A stretch of DNA of 64,000 nucleotides from Janthinobacterium sp. 64 (GCF_002813325.1 NZ_PHUG01000001.1:5394001-5458000); one strand, 5' to 3'; positions 45,328-54,434 are shown, counted from the stretch's first letter. Numbers and translations: made by a program. Notes: generated by a model from the sequence alone, not told the origin.

Positions 45328-46563
45328 TCAGTCCTTGCGGCCGGCTTTCCAGTTCAGACCAAAGTTATATCTTTCGTCCATGGCCTGGTGCGCCGTGATT
45401 TTACCTTGGCCGCCGAAGTATTCCACCAATTTTGTCACCTGCAGGTTGCCGCCGTGGTTTTCCAGCATGGCGATGGCGCACATGGCGTGCTGGCTGTCGC
45501 TGTCGAGGCGCACTTCCACGGTAGGCTGGCCGGGAATCTCGATCGTCACGACGCCATCCGTGGCGGCCCAGTTCGGCACGCCTTCGTAGATGAAGGCGTA
45601 GACGAGCACGCGCTTGATCTGGTCGAAATGGGTGCCGTTGATGAAGATGTTTTCGCCGCTGCTGATGCTGCCCGTGCGGTCGTCGCCTTCCAGGTGGATG
45701 TACGGCGGACGGTCATACGCGCCCCAGCTGTTGCCCAGCGCCTGCACGGCGCTCTTGGCGCCGCCGCTCATTTCGAACAGGCAGCCGATATCGAGGTCGA
45801 TGCCGCCCGAACGGCCAGCCGGCTTGTTGAACAGCTTGCCGAGGAAGCCCGTGTCCAGTTTTGACGCGGGCGCCTGGCCTTGCGACGCGTTCTGGTTCCA
45901 GTTCAGGTTGACCCGGATGCGGCCATAGCCGCCGCTGTCGCGCTTGTCGAGCGAAATTTTGTCGCCGCGCTTTTCCAGACGGATTTTCGACAGCGAGATT
46001 TTATTCGCCGGTGGCGGTGGCGCTGCTGGCGTGGGCACGGGAGCAGGGGACGACGAAGCCGCCTCGCTGCCGCCAAAGTGCTTCAGCAGCGCCGCCAGGC
46101 CGCCGGCGAAACCCTGGCCCACGGCGCCGAAGCGCCAGCTGCCGTCGCGGCGATACAGTTCGCCGATGATGACGGCTTTCTCGTCCTGGAAGTCATTGCC
46201 CGTGAAGGCAAACGTGGCCGCCTGGCCCAGCGCCATGCTGGAGTTGCCCAGCGCGCGCATGCTGCCCTGTTCCGTCGCCGCAGTAAACACCAGCTTGTCG
46301 ATCGAGGCGGGCAGGCGGGCCAGGTCGACCTGGAAGGTGGAGCGGGGGCCGTTCAAGTCCACCGTGATGGCGTTGTCCGGCGCGCTTTTCTGGTTGAAGA
46401 ACACCATGTAGCGGTCGTCCGACAGCTTGCCGGCCGCATCGACGCCGAAGCAGCTGACGTCCACTTCCATCGAACCCGAAACGATATCGAGCGTGACGGC
46501 AAACGGGCCATTCAAGCCCAGGTCCGCCAGTTTGCCTTTTTGTCCGCGTGTGAAATTCGTCAT
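45328..46563 (-). CDS. terA: TerA-like double TerD-domain protein
   Basis: 411 residues. An N-terminal TerD-like beta-sandwich (about 1-165, ending AVIIGELYRRDGSWRFGAVGQGFAGGLAALLKHFG), a Pro/Ala linker (about 172-190), and a second TerA-type domain (about 190-411, DLDIGCLFEMSGGAKSAVQALGNSWG and PPYIHLEGDDRTG). TerA proteins belong to the tellurite/stress Ter system and are thought to bind calcium and assemble with TerD at the membrane. Start overlaps the CitE-like gene by four bases. Confidence 0.9.
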   Translation of the reverse strand: MTNFTRGQKGKLADLGLNGPFAVTLDIVSGSMEVDVSCFGVDAAGKLSDDRYMVFFNQKSAPDNAITVDLNGPRSTFQVDLARLPASIDKLVFTAATEQGSMRALGNSSMALGQAATFAFTGNDFQDEKAVIIGELYRRDGSWRFGAVGQGFAGGLAALLKHFGGSEAASSSPAPVPTPAAPPPPANKISLSKIRLEKRGDKISLDKRDSGGYGRIRVNLNWNQNASQGQAPASKLDTGFLGKLFNKPAGRSGGIDLDIGCLFEMSGGAKSAVQALGNSWGAYDRPPYIHLEGDDRTGSISSGENIFINGTHFDQIKRVLVYAFIYEGVPNWAATDGVVTIEIPGQPTVEVRLDSDSQHAMCAIAMLENHGGNLQVTKLVEYFGGQGKITAHQAMDERYNFGLNWKAGRKD

Positions 46564-47546
46564 GGTCGTGCAATCCCTTCGTCGCTTGAGAGTTGAATCA
46601 ATGAGGTATTCGCGTGGTGCGCGGCGGCGCCATCGGCCGCATGGCGGATGCCGAACAGGCGCGCCTGCTCGATGATGCGCAGCGCCCAGCTACTGTGGGT
46701 CGCCACTTCGCACATCGATTCCTGCATGCGGAACACGGCCGGGCTGTCCGGGTCGATGATGCGCAGCGCCAGTTCGATGTCCGACTGCGCCACCTGGTAG
46801 TGGCGTTCGATCTGCGGCACCTGGTCCGGGTGGATGGCCGTCTTGGCGATCATGCCGTGCGCCATGTCCTGCGCCACTTCGGCATCGAGCCAGCTGCCTT
46901 GCGACAGGTGCTCGAAGACGGGCGCCGTCAGCTGGAAGCCGTGCGGCTTGAAGATGGTGACCAGGCGGCCGATGACCTGGCCCAGCGGCGTTTGATAGAT
47001 GGTGCCGCTGGTGGGGCGGCGCAGTCCCAGCAGAGCCAGCAGATCGTTGCCGCCGATGCGCAGGGCCAGGATGCGGCGGCGCACTTCCGGCGCCGACAAA
47101 ATGATGCGGAACTGCTTCATTTCCTCGTCGTCGAACACTTCCGCCGTTTCCAGCGTCGGCATCAACAGATGATGCGTATGGCGCACCAGCTCGAAATACG
47201 CGCTGAAGTTGTGGCGCGTGGATTTCGGCAGCACGAAGCCGCTCAATTTGTCGGCGCCGGGCATGGCCAGCACGCGCGCCAGCACGTCGAGATTGCGCAC
47301 GCGAACGAAGCGCAAGGTATCCGATTCGTCGCACATGTTCTGCAGCGCCAGCGATAAATTGAACAGCGCGTAACTGAGATCGCGTTCCGCGATGGCGTCT
47401 TCGGTGCAAAGGATCACCGAACGCAAATGGCTGAATTTGTCGCCATTGGCGATCGCCAGCAAATCCTTGTGCGTGGTCGGCACATACATGGAGGCGCCCA
47501 GCGCCGCTTTATGCTCACTTTGTGGGTGTAGGGAGTTGTTATCCAT
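46560..47546 (-). CDS. HpcH/HpaI-CitE-like lyase of the ter cluster
   Basis: 328 residues, TIM-barrel of the citrate-lyase-beta / HpcH type. VILCTEDAIAERDLSYALFNL, GFVLPKSTRHNFSAYFEL, LMPTLETAEVF and RRRILALRIGGNDLLALLGLRR match the metal- and substrate-binding strands of the family. In Ter clusters such a lyase is found with PRTase, ATP-grasp and HAD genes as part of a predicted metabolite pathway; the substrate is unknown. Overlaps the StiP-like gene by eight bases and terA by four. Confidence 0.85.
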   Translation of the reverse strand: MDNNSLHPQSEHKAALGASMYVPTTHKDLLAIANGDKFSHLRSVILCTEDAIAERDLSYALFNLSLALQNMCDESDTLRFVRVRNLDVLARVLAMPGADKLSGFVLPKSTRHNFSAYFELVRHTHHLLMPTLETAEVFDDEEMKQFRIILSAPEVRRRILALRIGGNDLLALLGLRRPTSGTIYQTPLGQVIGRLVTIFKPHGFQLTAPVFEHLSQGSWLDAEVAQDMAHGMIAKTAIHPDQVPQIERHYQVAQSDIELALRIIDPDSPAVFRMQESMCEVATHSSWALRIIEQARLFGIRHAADGAAAHHANTSLIQLSSDEGIARP

Positions 47547-48645
47547 CGACTGCGCTCCTGATAAGGGCGACCGCCTGGTAAGGCAGCGCCGGTTCTACTG
47601 TGACGGGTATGGCTTTTTCCTGCGCCAGAAGCAGCAAATGTGCCACGTCCGGCGCATTCGTGTCGCGCACGATCAGGCGCTCGGGCACGCGACGCAGCAG
47701 CACGCGCGTCGCTTCGCCGATGCCTGGCTTGATCAGGTTGATGTCGCTGATGCCGTATTCCTGCTGCGCGGCCGCCATGTAGGCTTGCGAGCGGGCCGCC
47801 ATCGCTGGCGCATCGCTCGCTTCGGCCAGCGGGATGCCGCTGCTGGCGGCAATCGCCACGGCGTCGGCCACCAGTCCGTCGGCGAAAGCGCGCGACTGGT
47901 CGTGCGCTTCGAACTGCGCGTAGTACACGCAGCCGTGGAAGTCGTCCGCACCGATGGCATCATTGAGCACGGAGCGGCTGACCAGGCCCGAGACGGTGGC
48001 ATTCAGAATGCTTGACGGGATCAGGTAGTCGCTGGCCGAAGCGGCGCAGGCGGCCGTGCCGGCCAGGTCGGACAGCACGAACAGGCCGCCGTCGATGGCC
48101 GTGCTATTGGCCGCATTGAAATCGTTCACCGTTTGGCGCAGTTCGCGCGAAATCACGCCCTTGCCCGTCCAGCCGTCGACGAAGACGAGGGAGTCGGCCG
48201 CATGGCCGTGTGCCAGGATGTGGTTCAAGGCATTCGCATCGATGCCGCGGTCGCGGATGATGGAGACGGAATAATGGCTGCACTCGCGCTGGAACACCTG
48301 GCGCAGCAAATGCCCCAGGATCACGCCCACGGGCGTGCCGGCGCGCGCCAGCGACACCAGCGTGATGGCGCCCGTGCGGCGCGCCGCGATCAGGGCGGCC
48401 AGGCGCAGGCAGTCGCGCGCCATTTGCAGGCGGTTGGCGGCAAACGCGCTCTGGAACAGGGCCAGGTAGGCGGGCGAAGGCAGGGATTCCGGCGACAGCA
48501 TTTCGCTGTAGTGGCGCTGGCCCGACTGGATCAAACGCTCTTTTTCGGCCAGGTCGAGGATGGGTTCGAGCGCCATGGGCGTCAGCAAAAACTCCACGTC
48601 TTCCTGGCGGTAGCTGCCGCTGAAATGCTGCTTGCCGTCGGTCAT
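47539..48645 (-). CDS. StiP-family / PRTase-like protein of the ter cluster
   Basis: 368 residues. It begins MTDGKQHFSGSYRQEDVEFLLTPMAL and contains ITLVSLARAGTPVGVILGHLL and SLVFVDGWTGKGVISREL, the latter like the PRPP-binding loop of phosphoribosyltransferases. The family is commonly labelled 'cysteine protease StiP', but the sequence fits a PRTase-like enzyme better. It sits between the HAD phosphatase and CitE-like genes. The start at 48645 overlaps the HAD stop by four bases. Confidence 0.85.
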   Translation of the reverse strand: MTDGKQHFSGSYRQEDVEFLLTPMALEPILDLAEKERLIQSGQRHYSEMLSPESLPSPAYLALFQSAFAANRLQMARDCLRLAALIAARRTGAITLVSLARAGTPVGVILGHLLRQVFQRECSHYSVSIIRDRGIDANALNHILAHGHAADSLVFVDGWTGKGVISRELRQTVNDFNAANSTAIDGGLFVLSDLAGTAACAASASDYLIPSSILNATVSGLVSRSVLNDAIGADDFHGCVYYAQFEAHDQSRAFADGLVADAVAIAASSGIPLAEASDAPAMAARSQAYMAAAQQEYGISDINLIKPGIGEATRVLLRRVPERLIVRDTNAPDVAHLLLLAQEKAIPVTVEPALPYQAVALIRSAVDG

Positions 48646-49394
48646 AGCGCCGCCACCGTGAGTGCCGCCAGCTGGGTGCCGTTGGGGATGATGGCGTAGT
48701 CGCAGGCGGCCATGAAGCGCGCGTCCGAGCGGCTGTCGCCCATGCCGAAGCTGACGATGGGGCCATGTTCGGCTTCCAGTTCCGCGCGCAGGTAGGCGAC
48801 GGCGCGCGCCTTGTTCAGGGTCTTCGGCAGCACGGCCAGGTTGTTGCCGTTGCGGTGGATGAAGTAGTCCGAACCTTCGGTGGCGATCCACTGCTGCAGC
48901 ACCTGCTCTTCGATGTCGGCCAGGCGTTCGCCGCGCGCTTCATGGTCCTTGACGACGATGTAGAACGGCGTGTTGTAGTCCTCGATCAGGCGCGCGCGCG
49001 AAGGCATGCCCGTCTTGACCTGGAAATCGTCGATGATGCGCATGGCGTCGCGCAGGCCGGGCAAGGCCGTCTGCATGTCGTTCTGCATCAGGGCCAGCCA
49101 GCCGGCGTCGAGCGCGCCGCCCGGCTGCAGCACGATGCCGCCGTAATCGAGCACGCTGTAGCTGGTAAACGGCAGGTCGACCCTGCGAAACGCGTCGCCA
49201 TTCCTGGCCGTGGCGGGGATCAGGGTCATGCCGCTTTGCGCGAATTCAAAGAAGGCGCGCTGGCGCGCCGTCGTAAACGAGCAGGCGTCGCCATTTTTCA
49301 AATACGCGGCTGGCTGCAAATCGGTCTCGCCGGGGCATTTCTTAGGGGTCTGGAACAGTGTGTCGTCCAGATCAACAAACAGGAATTTCTTCAA
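48642..49394 (-). CDS. HAD-superfamily phosphatase of the ter cluster
   Basis: 250 residues. HAD motif I is VDLDDTLF (Asp8, Asp10), motif II TLIPATARN, and the C-terminal GMGDSRSDARFMAAC carries the metal-binding aspartates, as in Cof/sucrose-phosphatase types. It probably dephosphorylates a small phosphorylated intermediate. The start overlaps the PRTase gene by 23 bases, the largest overlap in the cluster. Confidence 0.88.
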   Translation of the reverse strand: MKKFLFVDLDDTLFQTPKKCPGETDLQPAAYLKNGDACSFTTARQRAFFEFAQSGMTLIPATARNGDAFRRVDLPFTSYSVLDYGGIVLQPGGALDAGWLALMQNDMQTALPGLRDAMRIIDDFQVKTGMPSRARLIEDYNTPFYIVVKDHEARGERLADIEEQVLQQWIATEGSDYFIHRNGNNLAVLPKTLNKARAVAYLRAELEAEHGPIVSFGMGDSRSDARFMAACDYAIIPNGTQLAALTVAAL

Positions 49395-50529
49395 TTTTGG
49401 TCTCTGACTGAAAGTGGAACAGGCGGCCGTTCAACTGGCCGGCGAGTTGCATGAGGGCCGGGCTGGCCGGGGTTTCATGGCAGATGAAAACGTGCTGGTA
49501 CTGGCCAGGCGCCACGTTGTACAGGTAATTGGCGATGCCTTCGCCGTAGTTGTCGTCGCAGCGGACGATGTGGCCGACGGAACCCCACGACAGGATCGGC
49601 GAGCGCGTGGTCGATTGCACCACGACGTTCTTGCCCAGGCTTTCCAGTTCGCGCGCGAGCAGGAACGACGGGTGCATGAATTCGCCCGTGCCCAGCACCA
49701 GCACGGAGTCGCCGGCGCCGATTTCCTGCGCCAGCTGCACGGCCAGGCCTTGCGGCGGAGTCAATGCGCGTCCCACGCCGATGCGCCCGAAGGCGGGGCT
49801 GGCGCCCCGTTCCGCATTCGCCTCGAAGCGCTGCGCGCTGGCCGCCACGGGTGCTGGCGCTGCGCCGGCCTGGAAGGCGTAGTGGCCGGACAAGGCTGCG
49901 CCTATGGTCGTGGGCAGGCCGAAACGCTCGCTTAAGCCCGCGTTGGCGGCCTGGCCCATGAAATTGGTGATCACGCCCAGGTGCAGCTTTTCCAGTTGCG
50001 GATAGCGCGCGCGGCACACTTGCACCAGGTTGGCAAAGGTGTTGCCGGTCGACGCTTCATCGTCGATCAGCACCAGGCTGCGCGCGCTGGAAAACAGGGC
50101 GCTGGCAGCGTCCGATAAATGCAGAAACTGGCGTGGCGCGTGGCTGTGCGATTCCTCGAATTCGAAGAAGGGCACCGTGCCCACGCGGTAGCGCGAACTG
50201 TGCAAAAACAGCGCTTTTCCGTTCGGGTTGGCGCGCAGCCACGCTTCGAACACGCCCTGGCCCAGGCCGACGGCCGTTTCCGCCATGGCGATGAAGACCA
50301 CGGGGCCGGGCAGGCTGGGGGGGATCTGCGCGGCCAGGTCGTCGTGGATGGCTTGCATGGCGCGCGGCGTGACGGGCCAGTGCTTGCCCAGCACTTTCGA
50401 GAGGAACAGGAAGCCGCGCTTGGCGTTGGCGCGCGCGGCAAAGCCGATCAGCCAGTCCAGCGGAAAACGCGCCTCGTCCACTTTCAAGGTCAGCTCGCCC
50501 GTGGGCATTTGCTGCTTGACGACGTTCAT
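49372..50529 (-). CDS. Phosphoribosyltransferase with TRSP domain
   Basis: 385 residues. The N-terminal PRTase domain (about 20-215) has VVFIAMAETAVGLGQGVFEAW and the PRPP loop SLVLIDDEASTGNTF. The C-terminal domain (about 255-380) has VLVLGTGEFMHPSFLLARELESLG and STTRSPILSWG, the TRSP signature. This two-domain architecture is typical of Ter-linked biosynthetic clusters and suggests ribosylation of a base-like substrate. Overlaps the ATP-grasp gene by four bases. Confidence 0.9.
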   Translation of the reverse strand: MNVVKQQMPTGELTLKVDEARFPLDWLIGFAARANAKRGFLFLSKVLGKHWPVTPRAMQAIHDDLAAQIPPSLPGPVVFIAMAETAVGLGQGVFEAWLRANPNGKALFLHSSRYRVGTVPFFEFEESHSHAPRQFLHLSDAASALFSSARSLVLIDDEASTGNTFANLVQVCRARYPQLEKLHLGVITNFMGQAANAGLSERFGLPTTIGAALSGHYAFQAGAAPAPVAASAQRFEANAERGASPAFGRIGVGRALTPPQGLAVQLAQEIGAGDSVLVLGTGEFMHPSFLLARELESLGKNVVVQSTTRSPILSWGSVGHIVRCDDNYGEGIANYLYNVAPGQYQHVFICHETPASPALMQLAGQLNGRLFHFQSETKIEEIPVC

Positions 50530-51563
50530 GGCAGCTCCACGGCGTAGGCGGCTTCGCCCACGCGCATGCCTTCGGCGATGGCGGGCACGGTGAGCTTGTC
50601 AAAGCCCTGGTCGAAACCGGCCAGCGCCAGGTAGGGCAGGTTGGGGCCGGCCGCGCACGCCATGCCGATGCCGCCCGACATGCGCGGGTTGATCTCCAGC
50701 AGCGCCAGGCCATGCGCGCCTACACGGAACTGGATGTTGAACACGCCATTCAAGCGGTAGTCGCGCGCGAGTTTGTCGCAGGCCGCCAGCAAGTCGGCGC
50801 GCAGCTCGATCAGCTGGCCGCTGCCGCCTCCGTTTAGCTTCTTGCGCGGCACGGCGCAAATCAGCGTGCCCTGGTCGGCCACGCAGTCGGCGCTGTATTC
50901 GTCGCCATCGAGGTATTCCATCAGCAGCAGGGTCTTGAACGATGCCATCTGCGCCAGGCCGTTGCGCAGCTCTTGCGCATTGATCTGGTAGGCGGCGCCG
51001 GCCAGCAGCAGCTGGGCGCTGCTGCGCTCTTCATCGAGTATGGCAAAGCCCAGCGCATACACGGATTCGGACGGCTTGATGCACAGTTTGCTATGCAAAG
51101 GGCGCAGCTCGGCCCAGGCGGCATCGTATTCTTCGATGGTGGTCACGGCGCGGTAGTCGGCCGGGCGCGCCATGGGCAGGTCGAGGCCGTCGCAGAAGCG
51201 GGCCTTGTCATGCATCAGGTCCAGTACATCTTCGGTGGCCACGCTGAGCACGCGCGTGCCGTGGGCGGCGAAGCGCGCGCTGGCGCTGCCGATCAGGCCC
51301 GCTTCCTTGCCGGGCCAGAAAATCGTGATGCCCCGCTCGCGGCAAAATTCCAGGCACCACTCGACATAATTGAGGCCCGTCAGGCCCGACGGTTCGACCG
51401 CGTATTCGTGGGCCGCCAAAAAGGCGGCAGCGTGCGCGTTCGTATTGCTGCACACGATGTGATAGCGGGGCGCGCCGTTTGTCGCGGCCATGTCGGCCTC
51501 GCGGATCAAACGCATGGCCGTGCCGACCGAGGAAAATGTTTTGTTGAACCAGACTCTTTGCAT
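50526..51563 (-). CDS. ATP-grasp ligase of the ter cluster
   Basis: 345 residues. An N-terminal nucleotide-binding half (YHIVCSNTNAHAAAFLAAHEYAVEP, RGITIFWPGKEAGLI), then an ATP-grasp fold with KLCIKPSESVYALG, LLLMEYLDGDEYSADCVAD, and FNIQFRVGAHGLALLEINPRMSGGIGMA as the metal-binding end. ATP-grasp enzymes join a carboxylate to an amine or thiol. Substrate unknown. A 95-base gap separates it from the AIM24-like gene upstream; the gap holds a GC-rich alternating stretch but no clear terminator. Confidence 0.9.
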   Translation of the reverse strand: MQRVWFNKTFSSVGTAMRLIREADMAATNGAPRYHIVCSNTNAHAAAFLAAHEYAVEPSGLTGLNYVEWCLEFCRERGITIFWPGKEAGLIGSASARFAAHGTRVLSVATEDVLDLMHDKARFCDGLDLPMARPADYRAVTTIEEYDAAWAELRPLHSKLCIKPSESVYALGFAILDEERSSAQLLLAGAAYQINAQELRNGLAQMASFKTLLLMEYLDGDEYSADCVADQGTLICAVPRKKLNGGGSGQLIELRADLLAACDKLARDYRLNGVFNIQFRVGAHGLALLEINPRMSGGIGMACAAGPNLPYLALAGFDQGFDKLTVPAIAEGMRVGEAAYAVELP

Positions 51564-51658
51564 GTACGGGGACCGGGTGGAAATAGGGGAAGCCGCGCGC
51601 AGGTGCGCGCGCGGGGATTCTGAACGACCAGACTTAACCTGGCCTTAGAGGGAAGGGG

Positions 51659-52375
51659 TCAGCCGGCTTTGCCCGACGCCGTCCACTTCAGGAAGGCGTC
51701 GCGGTTGCGCGAGCAAATAAATACTTTGCCCGAGCCGGAAAAGCGCAGCACGATGCCTTCGCCGCTGGTCACGCTGTTGACGATATTGCCGAGGAAGCCG
51801 CCGATGCCGCCGCCGCTCGCGCCGCCGCCCGTGGTCACGGAAATTTCGTATTTCAGGCTGTTGTCCCAGCAGACCACGTGGGAATTGTCGATCACGACAT
51901 CCTTGCCCGGCTCGACGTCGAGCTGGAACATGGAGCCGAAGCCCGACACCACCACTTGTCCCGTGCCGGCCGTCTCCATCACGAAGAAGCCGCCCGACTG
52001 CGCAAACAAGGCGTTGCCGATGCTTTGCGTGCGCACTTTCATTTCCGTGCCCGAGGTGGCGGCGACAAAGGCGCCGTCGTTGAGCAGGTACTGGCGCGCG
52101 CCCACGTCGACCACTTCGATGGCGCCCGGCAGGGTGGGCGAGAGCAGGCAGTCGCCGCTGCCGCGCACCGCTTCGATGTGCTGCTGGAAAAACGATTCGC
52201 CATTCGCGAAGCGGCGCATGATGGCGCTGCCCAGGCCGCCCGTCATCTTGCCTTTCAAGTCCAGCGCCGTTTCCATCATCACCATTGCATCGGATTCGCA
52301 ATAGATGGTTTCGCCCTGCTTCATGCTGACGTGCAGGAATGGATCGACGTCGCCCGTGACACTAAATACTGGCAT
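51659..52375 (-). CDS. AIM24 / TIGR00266-family protein
   Basis: 238 residues, a beta-rich single-domain protein. MVMMETALDLKGKMTGGLGSAIMRRFANGESFFQQHIEA, GDCLLSPTLPGAIEVVD and GFGSMFQLDVEPGKDVVIDNSHVVCWD match the AIM24 family, repeatedly seen beside terD genes. A glycine-rich loop (TGGGASGGGIGGFLGN) lies near 182-197. Its Shine-Dalgarno GGAGAT directly follows the terD terminator. Function unknown; possibly membrane-associated. Confidence 0.88.
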   Translation of the reverse strand: MPVFSVTGDVDPFLHVSMKQGETIYCESDAMVMMETALDLKGKMTGGLGSAIMRRFANGESFFQQHIEAVRGSGDCLLSPTLPGAIEVVDVGARQYLLNDGAFVAATSGTEMKVRTQSIGNALFAQSGGFFVMETAGTGQVVVSGFGSMFQLDVEPGKDVVIDNSHVVCWDNSLKYEISVTTGGGASGGGIGGFLGNIVNSVTSGEGIVLRFSGSGKVFICSRNRDAFLKWTASGKAG

Positions 52376-52385
52376 GATAAATCTC

Positions 52386-52419
52386 CAAAAAAAAGCCGCC
52401 TGAATACGTCCAGGCGGCT
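52386..52419 (-). terminator. Intrinsic terminator/attenuator between terD and the AIM24-like gene
   Basis: On the minus strand AGCCGCCTG / CAGGCGGCT forms a nine-pair stem with an eight-base loop, followed by eight Ts and then at once GGAGAT, the ribosome site of the next gene. It would end most terD transcripts, while read-through would feed the synthesis genes at a lower level. Confidence 0.88.
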
Positions 52420-52439
52420 GTGTTTAGCGCATAAAACGT

Positions 52440-53015
52440 TTAGGCATTGACGCCGAACGAACGGGCCAGAGGACCCAGGCCGCCGTTGAAGCCCTGGCCG
52501 ATGGCCTTGAACTTCCATTCGCCGTTGTAGCGGTAGATTTCGCCAAAGATCATCGCCGTTTCCGTCGAGCTGTCTTCGGACAGGTCGTAGCGGGCGATTT
52601 CTTTTTCGCCTTCCGCGTTCAGGCAGCGGATGAAGGCTTTCGAGACCATGCCGAAGTTCTGGCGGCGCGCGTCGGCGTCATGGATGGTGACGGTGATGCT
52701 GATGCGGTCGATGTCTGCCGGCACGCGCGACAGGTCGATTTCGATGCGCTCATCGTCGCCTTCGCCTTCGCCCGTGGTGTTGTCGCCCGTGTGGACGACG
52801 GAACCGTCGGTCGACTTCAGGTTGTTGTAGAAGATGAAGTCAGAGTCGCCACGGACTTTGCCGTCGCTTTTCAGGAGGAAAGCACTACCGTCAAGGTCGA
52901 AGGTGGCGCCGTCCGTCGAACGAGGATCCCAGCCGAGGCCGACGATGATCTTCTTCAGGTTCGGTGCTTCCTTGCTCAGGTTGACGTTGCCGCCTTTTTG
53001 CAAACTGATTGCCAT
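52440..53015 (-). CDS. terD: TerD-family stress protein
   Basis: 191 residues, the standard TerD/TerE length. [32 protein letters not shown] at the start, calcium-binding [32 protein letters not shown], and the end [31 protein letters not shown]. TerD proteins bind calcium and act in resistance to tellurite, phage and other stresses. It lies between the DUF475 gene and a terminator. TerD and TerE cannot be told apart by sequence alone. Confidence 0.95.
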   Translation of the reverse strand: MAISLQKGGNVNLSKEAPNLKKIIVGLGWDPRSTDGATFDLDGSAFLLKSDGKVRGDSDFIFYNNLKSTDGSVVHTGDNTTGEGEGDDERIEIDLSRVPADIDRISITVTIHDADARRQNFGMVSKAFIRCLNAEGEKEIARYDLSEDSSTETAMIFGEIYRYNGEWKFKAIGQGFNGGLGPLARSFGVNA

Positions 53016-53118
53016 GTGGTGCTCCTTTTCAGTAATTTACTTAAACATACCTGCATGGGATGAGCGCGCAAGGCGCTCGTGCCATTACTCTTTCAATTGG
53101 GGGCGCAACCCCCCGATT

Positions 53119-54201
53119 TCAAGCTTGTGCCGCGTGCCGTTTGCGATAACGCAGGGACGACCACAGCGAGACCAGGATGAAGGCCACGCCCGACAGGCCC
53201 GTGAACCACTCCGGAATATGGTACTTGACGGACGCCAGCATGATCAAGGCCAGGATGCCGATCGCATAATGGGCGCCGTGTTCCAGGTAGACAAATTCGT
53301 CCAGGGTGCCCTTGTGCACGAGGAAGACCGTCATCGAGCGCACGAACATGGCGCCGATGGCCAGGCCCAGCATGATGATGACGACGTCGTTGGTGATGGC
53401 AAAGGCGCCGATCACGCCGTCAAAGCTGAACGAGGCATCGAGCACTTCCAGGTACAGGAAGCCGCCGATGCTGCCGCGCGCCACCGTTTTCACCAGGTCG
53501 CCATTGCCGTTTTTGGCCGGTGCTGCGCCTTCTTCTTCGTCATCCTGCAAGTCCGGTTCGCCTTCTTCCAGCAAGCCGCTGATCCAGTTCACGCCGATAT
53601 AGACGGCGATGCCGACGATGCCCGACGCGAGCACGCTGTATTTTTCTTCCACGGGGCCCATGGCCACGCAGGCGGCCACGGCGCCCATGGTGATCAGCAC
53701 GGCCAGGCTTTCGGTGCCCAGCGCGTTGACTTTTTCCTCGGCCCAGCCCAGCCAGTGCAATTCCTTCTCGTCGTCAAACAGGAAGTTCAGGAACACCAGC
53801 AGCAGGAAGGCGCCGCCGAAGGCCGCCACTTGCGCATGGTTGTCCGTCAGGTGCTTGGCATATACATCGGGCGTGGTGGTGGCCATGGTCCATACGTCGA
53901 CCAGGCCCAGGCCCGTGGCCACGGATACGATGACGAGCGGGAACAGCAGCCGCATGCCGAAGACGGCGACGAGGATACCGACCGTCAGGAACAGTTTTTG
54001 CCAGAATTCATTCCAGTGGCGCAAGACCGAGGCGTTGACCACGGCATTGTCGAACGACAGCGACACTTCCATGACGCCCAGCACGCCGGTGATCCACAGG
54101 GCATTGATCAGGCCAGGCATGCCGCCATGGCTGTAACCCCACCAGCCCGACACCGCCATCAGGATAAAAGTGACTAAAAAAGAAATTCTGAAATGCCGCA
54201 T
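53119..54201 (-). CDS. DUF475 (TerC-like) integral membrane protein
   Basis: 360 residues, about eight or nine membrane helices. NALWITGVLGVMEVSLSFDNAVVNA and FLYLEVLDASFSFDGVIGAFAIT each carry a conserved acidic Glu...Asp-Asn/Asp pattern within helices, as in TerC proteins, implying cation handling. An acidic loop (LEEGEPDLQDDEEEG) lies near 213-227. DUF475 genes regularly accompany terD. First gene of the cluster, 103 bases before terD; the 233-base upstream region holds the inverted repeat ATATAC / GTATAT (54270-54275, 54286-54291) but no clear promoter. Confidence 0.92.
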   Translation of the reverse strand: MRHFRISFLVTFILMAVSGWWGYSHGGMPGLINALWITGVLGVMEVSLSFDNAVVNASVLRHWNEFWQKLFLTVGILVAVFGMRLLFPLVIVSVATGLGLVDVWTMATTTPDVYAKHLTDNHAQVAAFGGAFLLLVFLNFLFDDEKELHWLGWAEEKVNALGTESLAVLITMGAVAACVAMGPVEEKYSVLASGIVGIAVYIGVNWISGLLEEGEPDLQDDEEEGAAPAKNGNGDLVKTVARGSIGGFLYLEVLDASFSFDGVIGAFAITNDVVIIMLGLAIGAMFVRSMTVFLVHKGTLDEFVYLEHGAHYAIGILALIMLASVKYHIPEWFTGLSGVAFILVSLWSSLRYRKRHAAQA

Positions 54202-54434
54202 GAGGACCCCGTTGCAAGTATGAAGACGTTTGATTATCCGCGCCGCTGTGCGCGCCGCACTCAGTGTTGATATACGTCAATTGTTGTATATGCCATGATT
54301 TTATATTAGTTGCCGCCGGGGGCCGCGTTTTATAGTCTGACGCCAGACAGTTCTGCTGGCGCGGATGATCTGCGATAATTGCGGCGCGCCCGTCTCTCAA
54401 GACACACTCTACACATATAAAAGAAGGAATACCC

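Noticed and set aside
53119..54434. Manganese (yybP-ykoY) riboswitch upstream of the TerC-like DUF475 gene
   Set aside because: Such riboswitches often precede TerC-family genes, but I could not find the conserved loop sequences in 54202-54434 on the minus strand.
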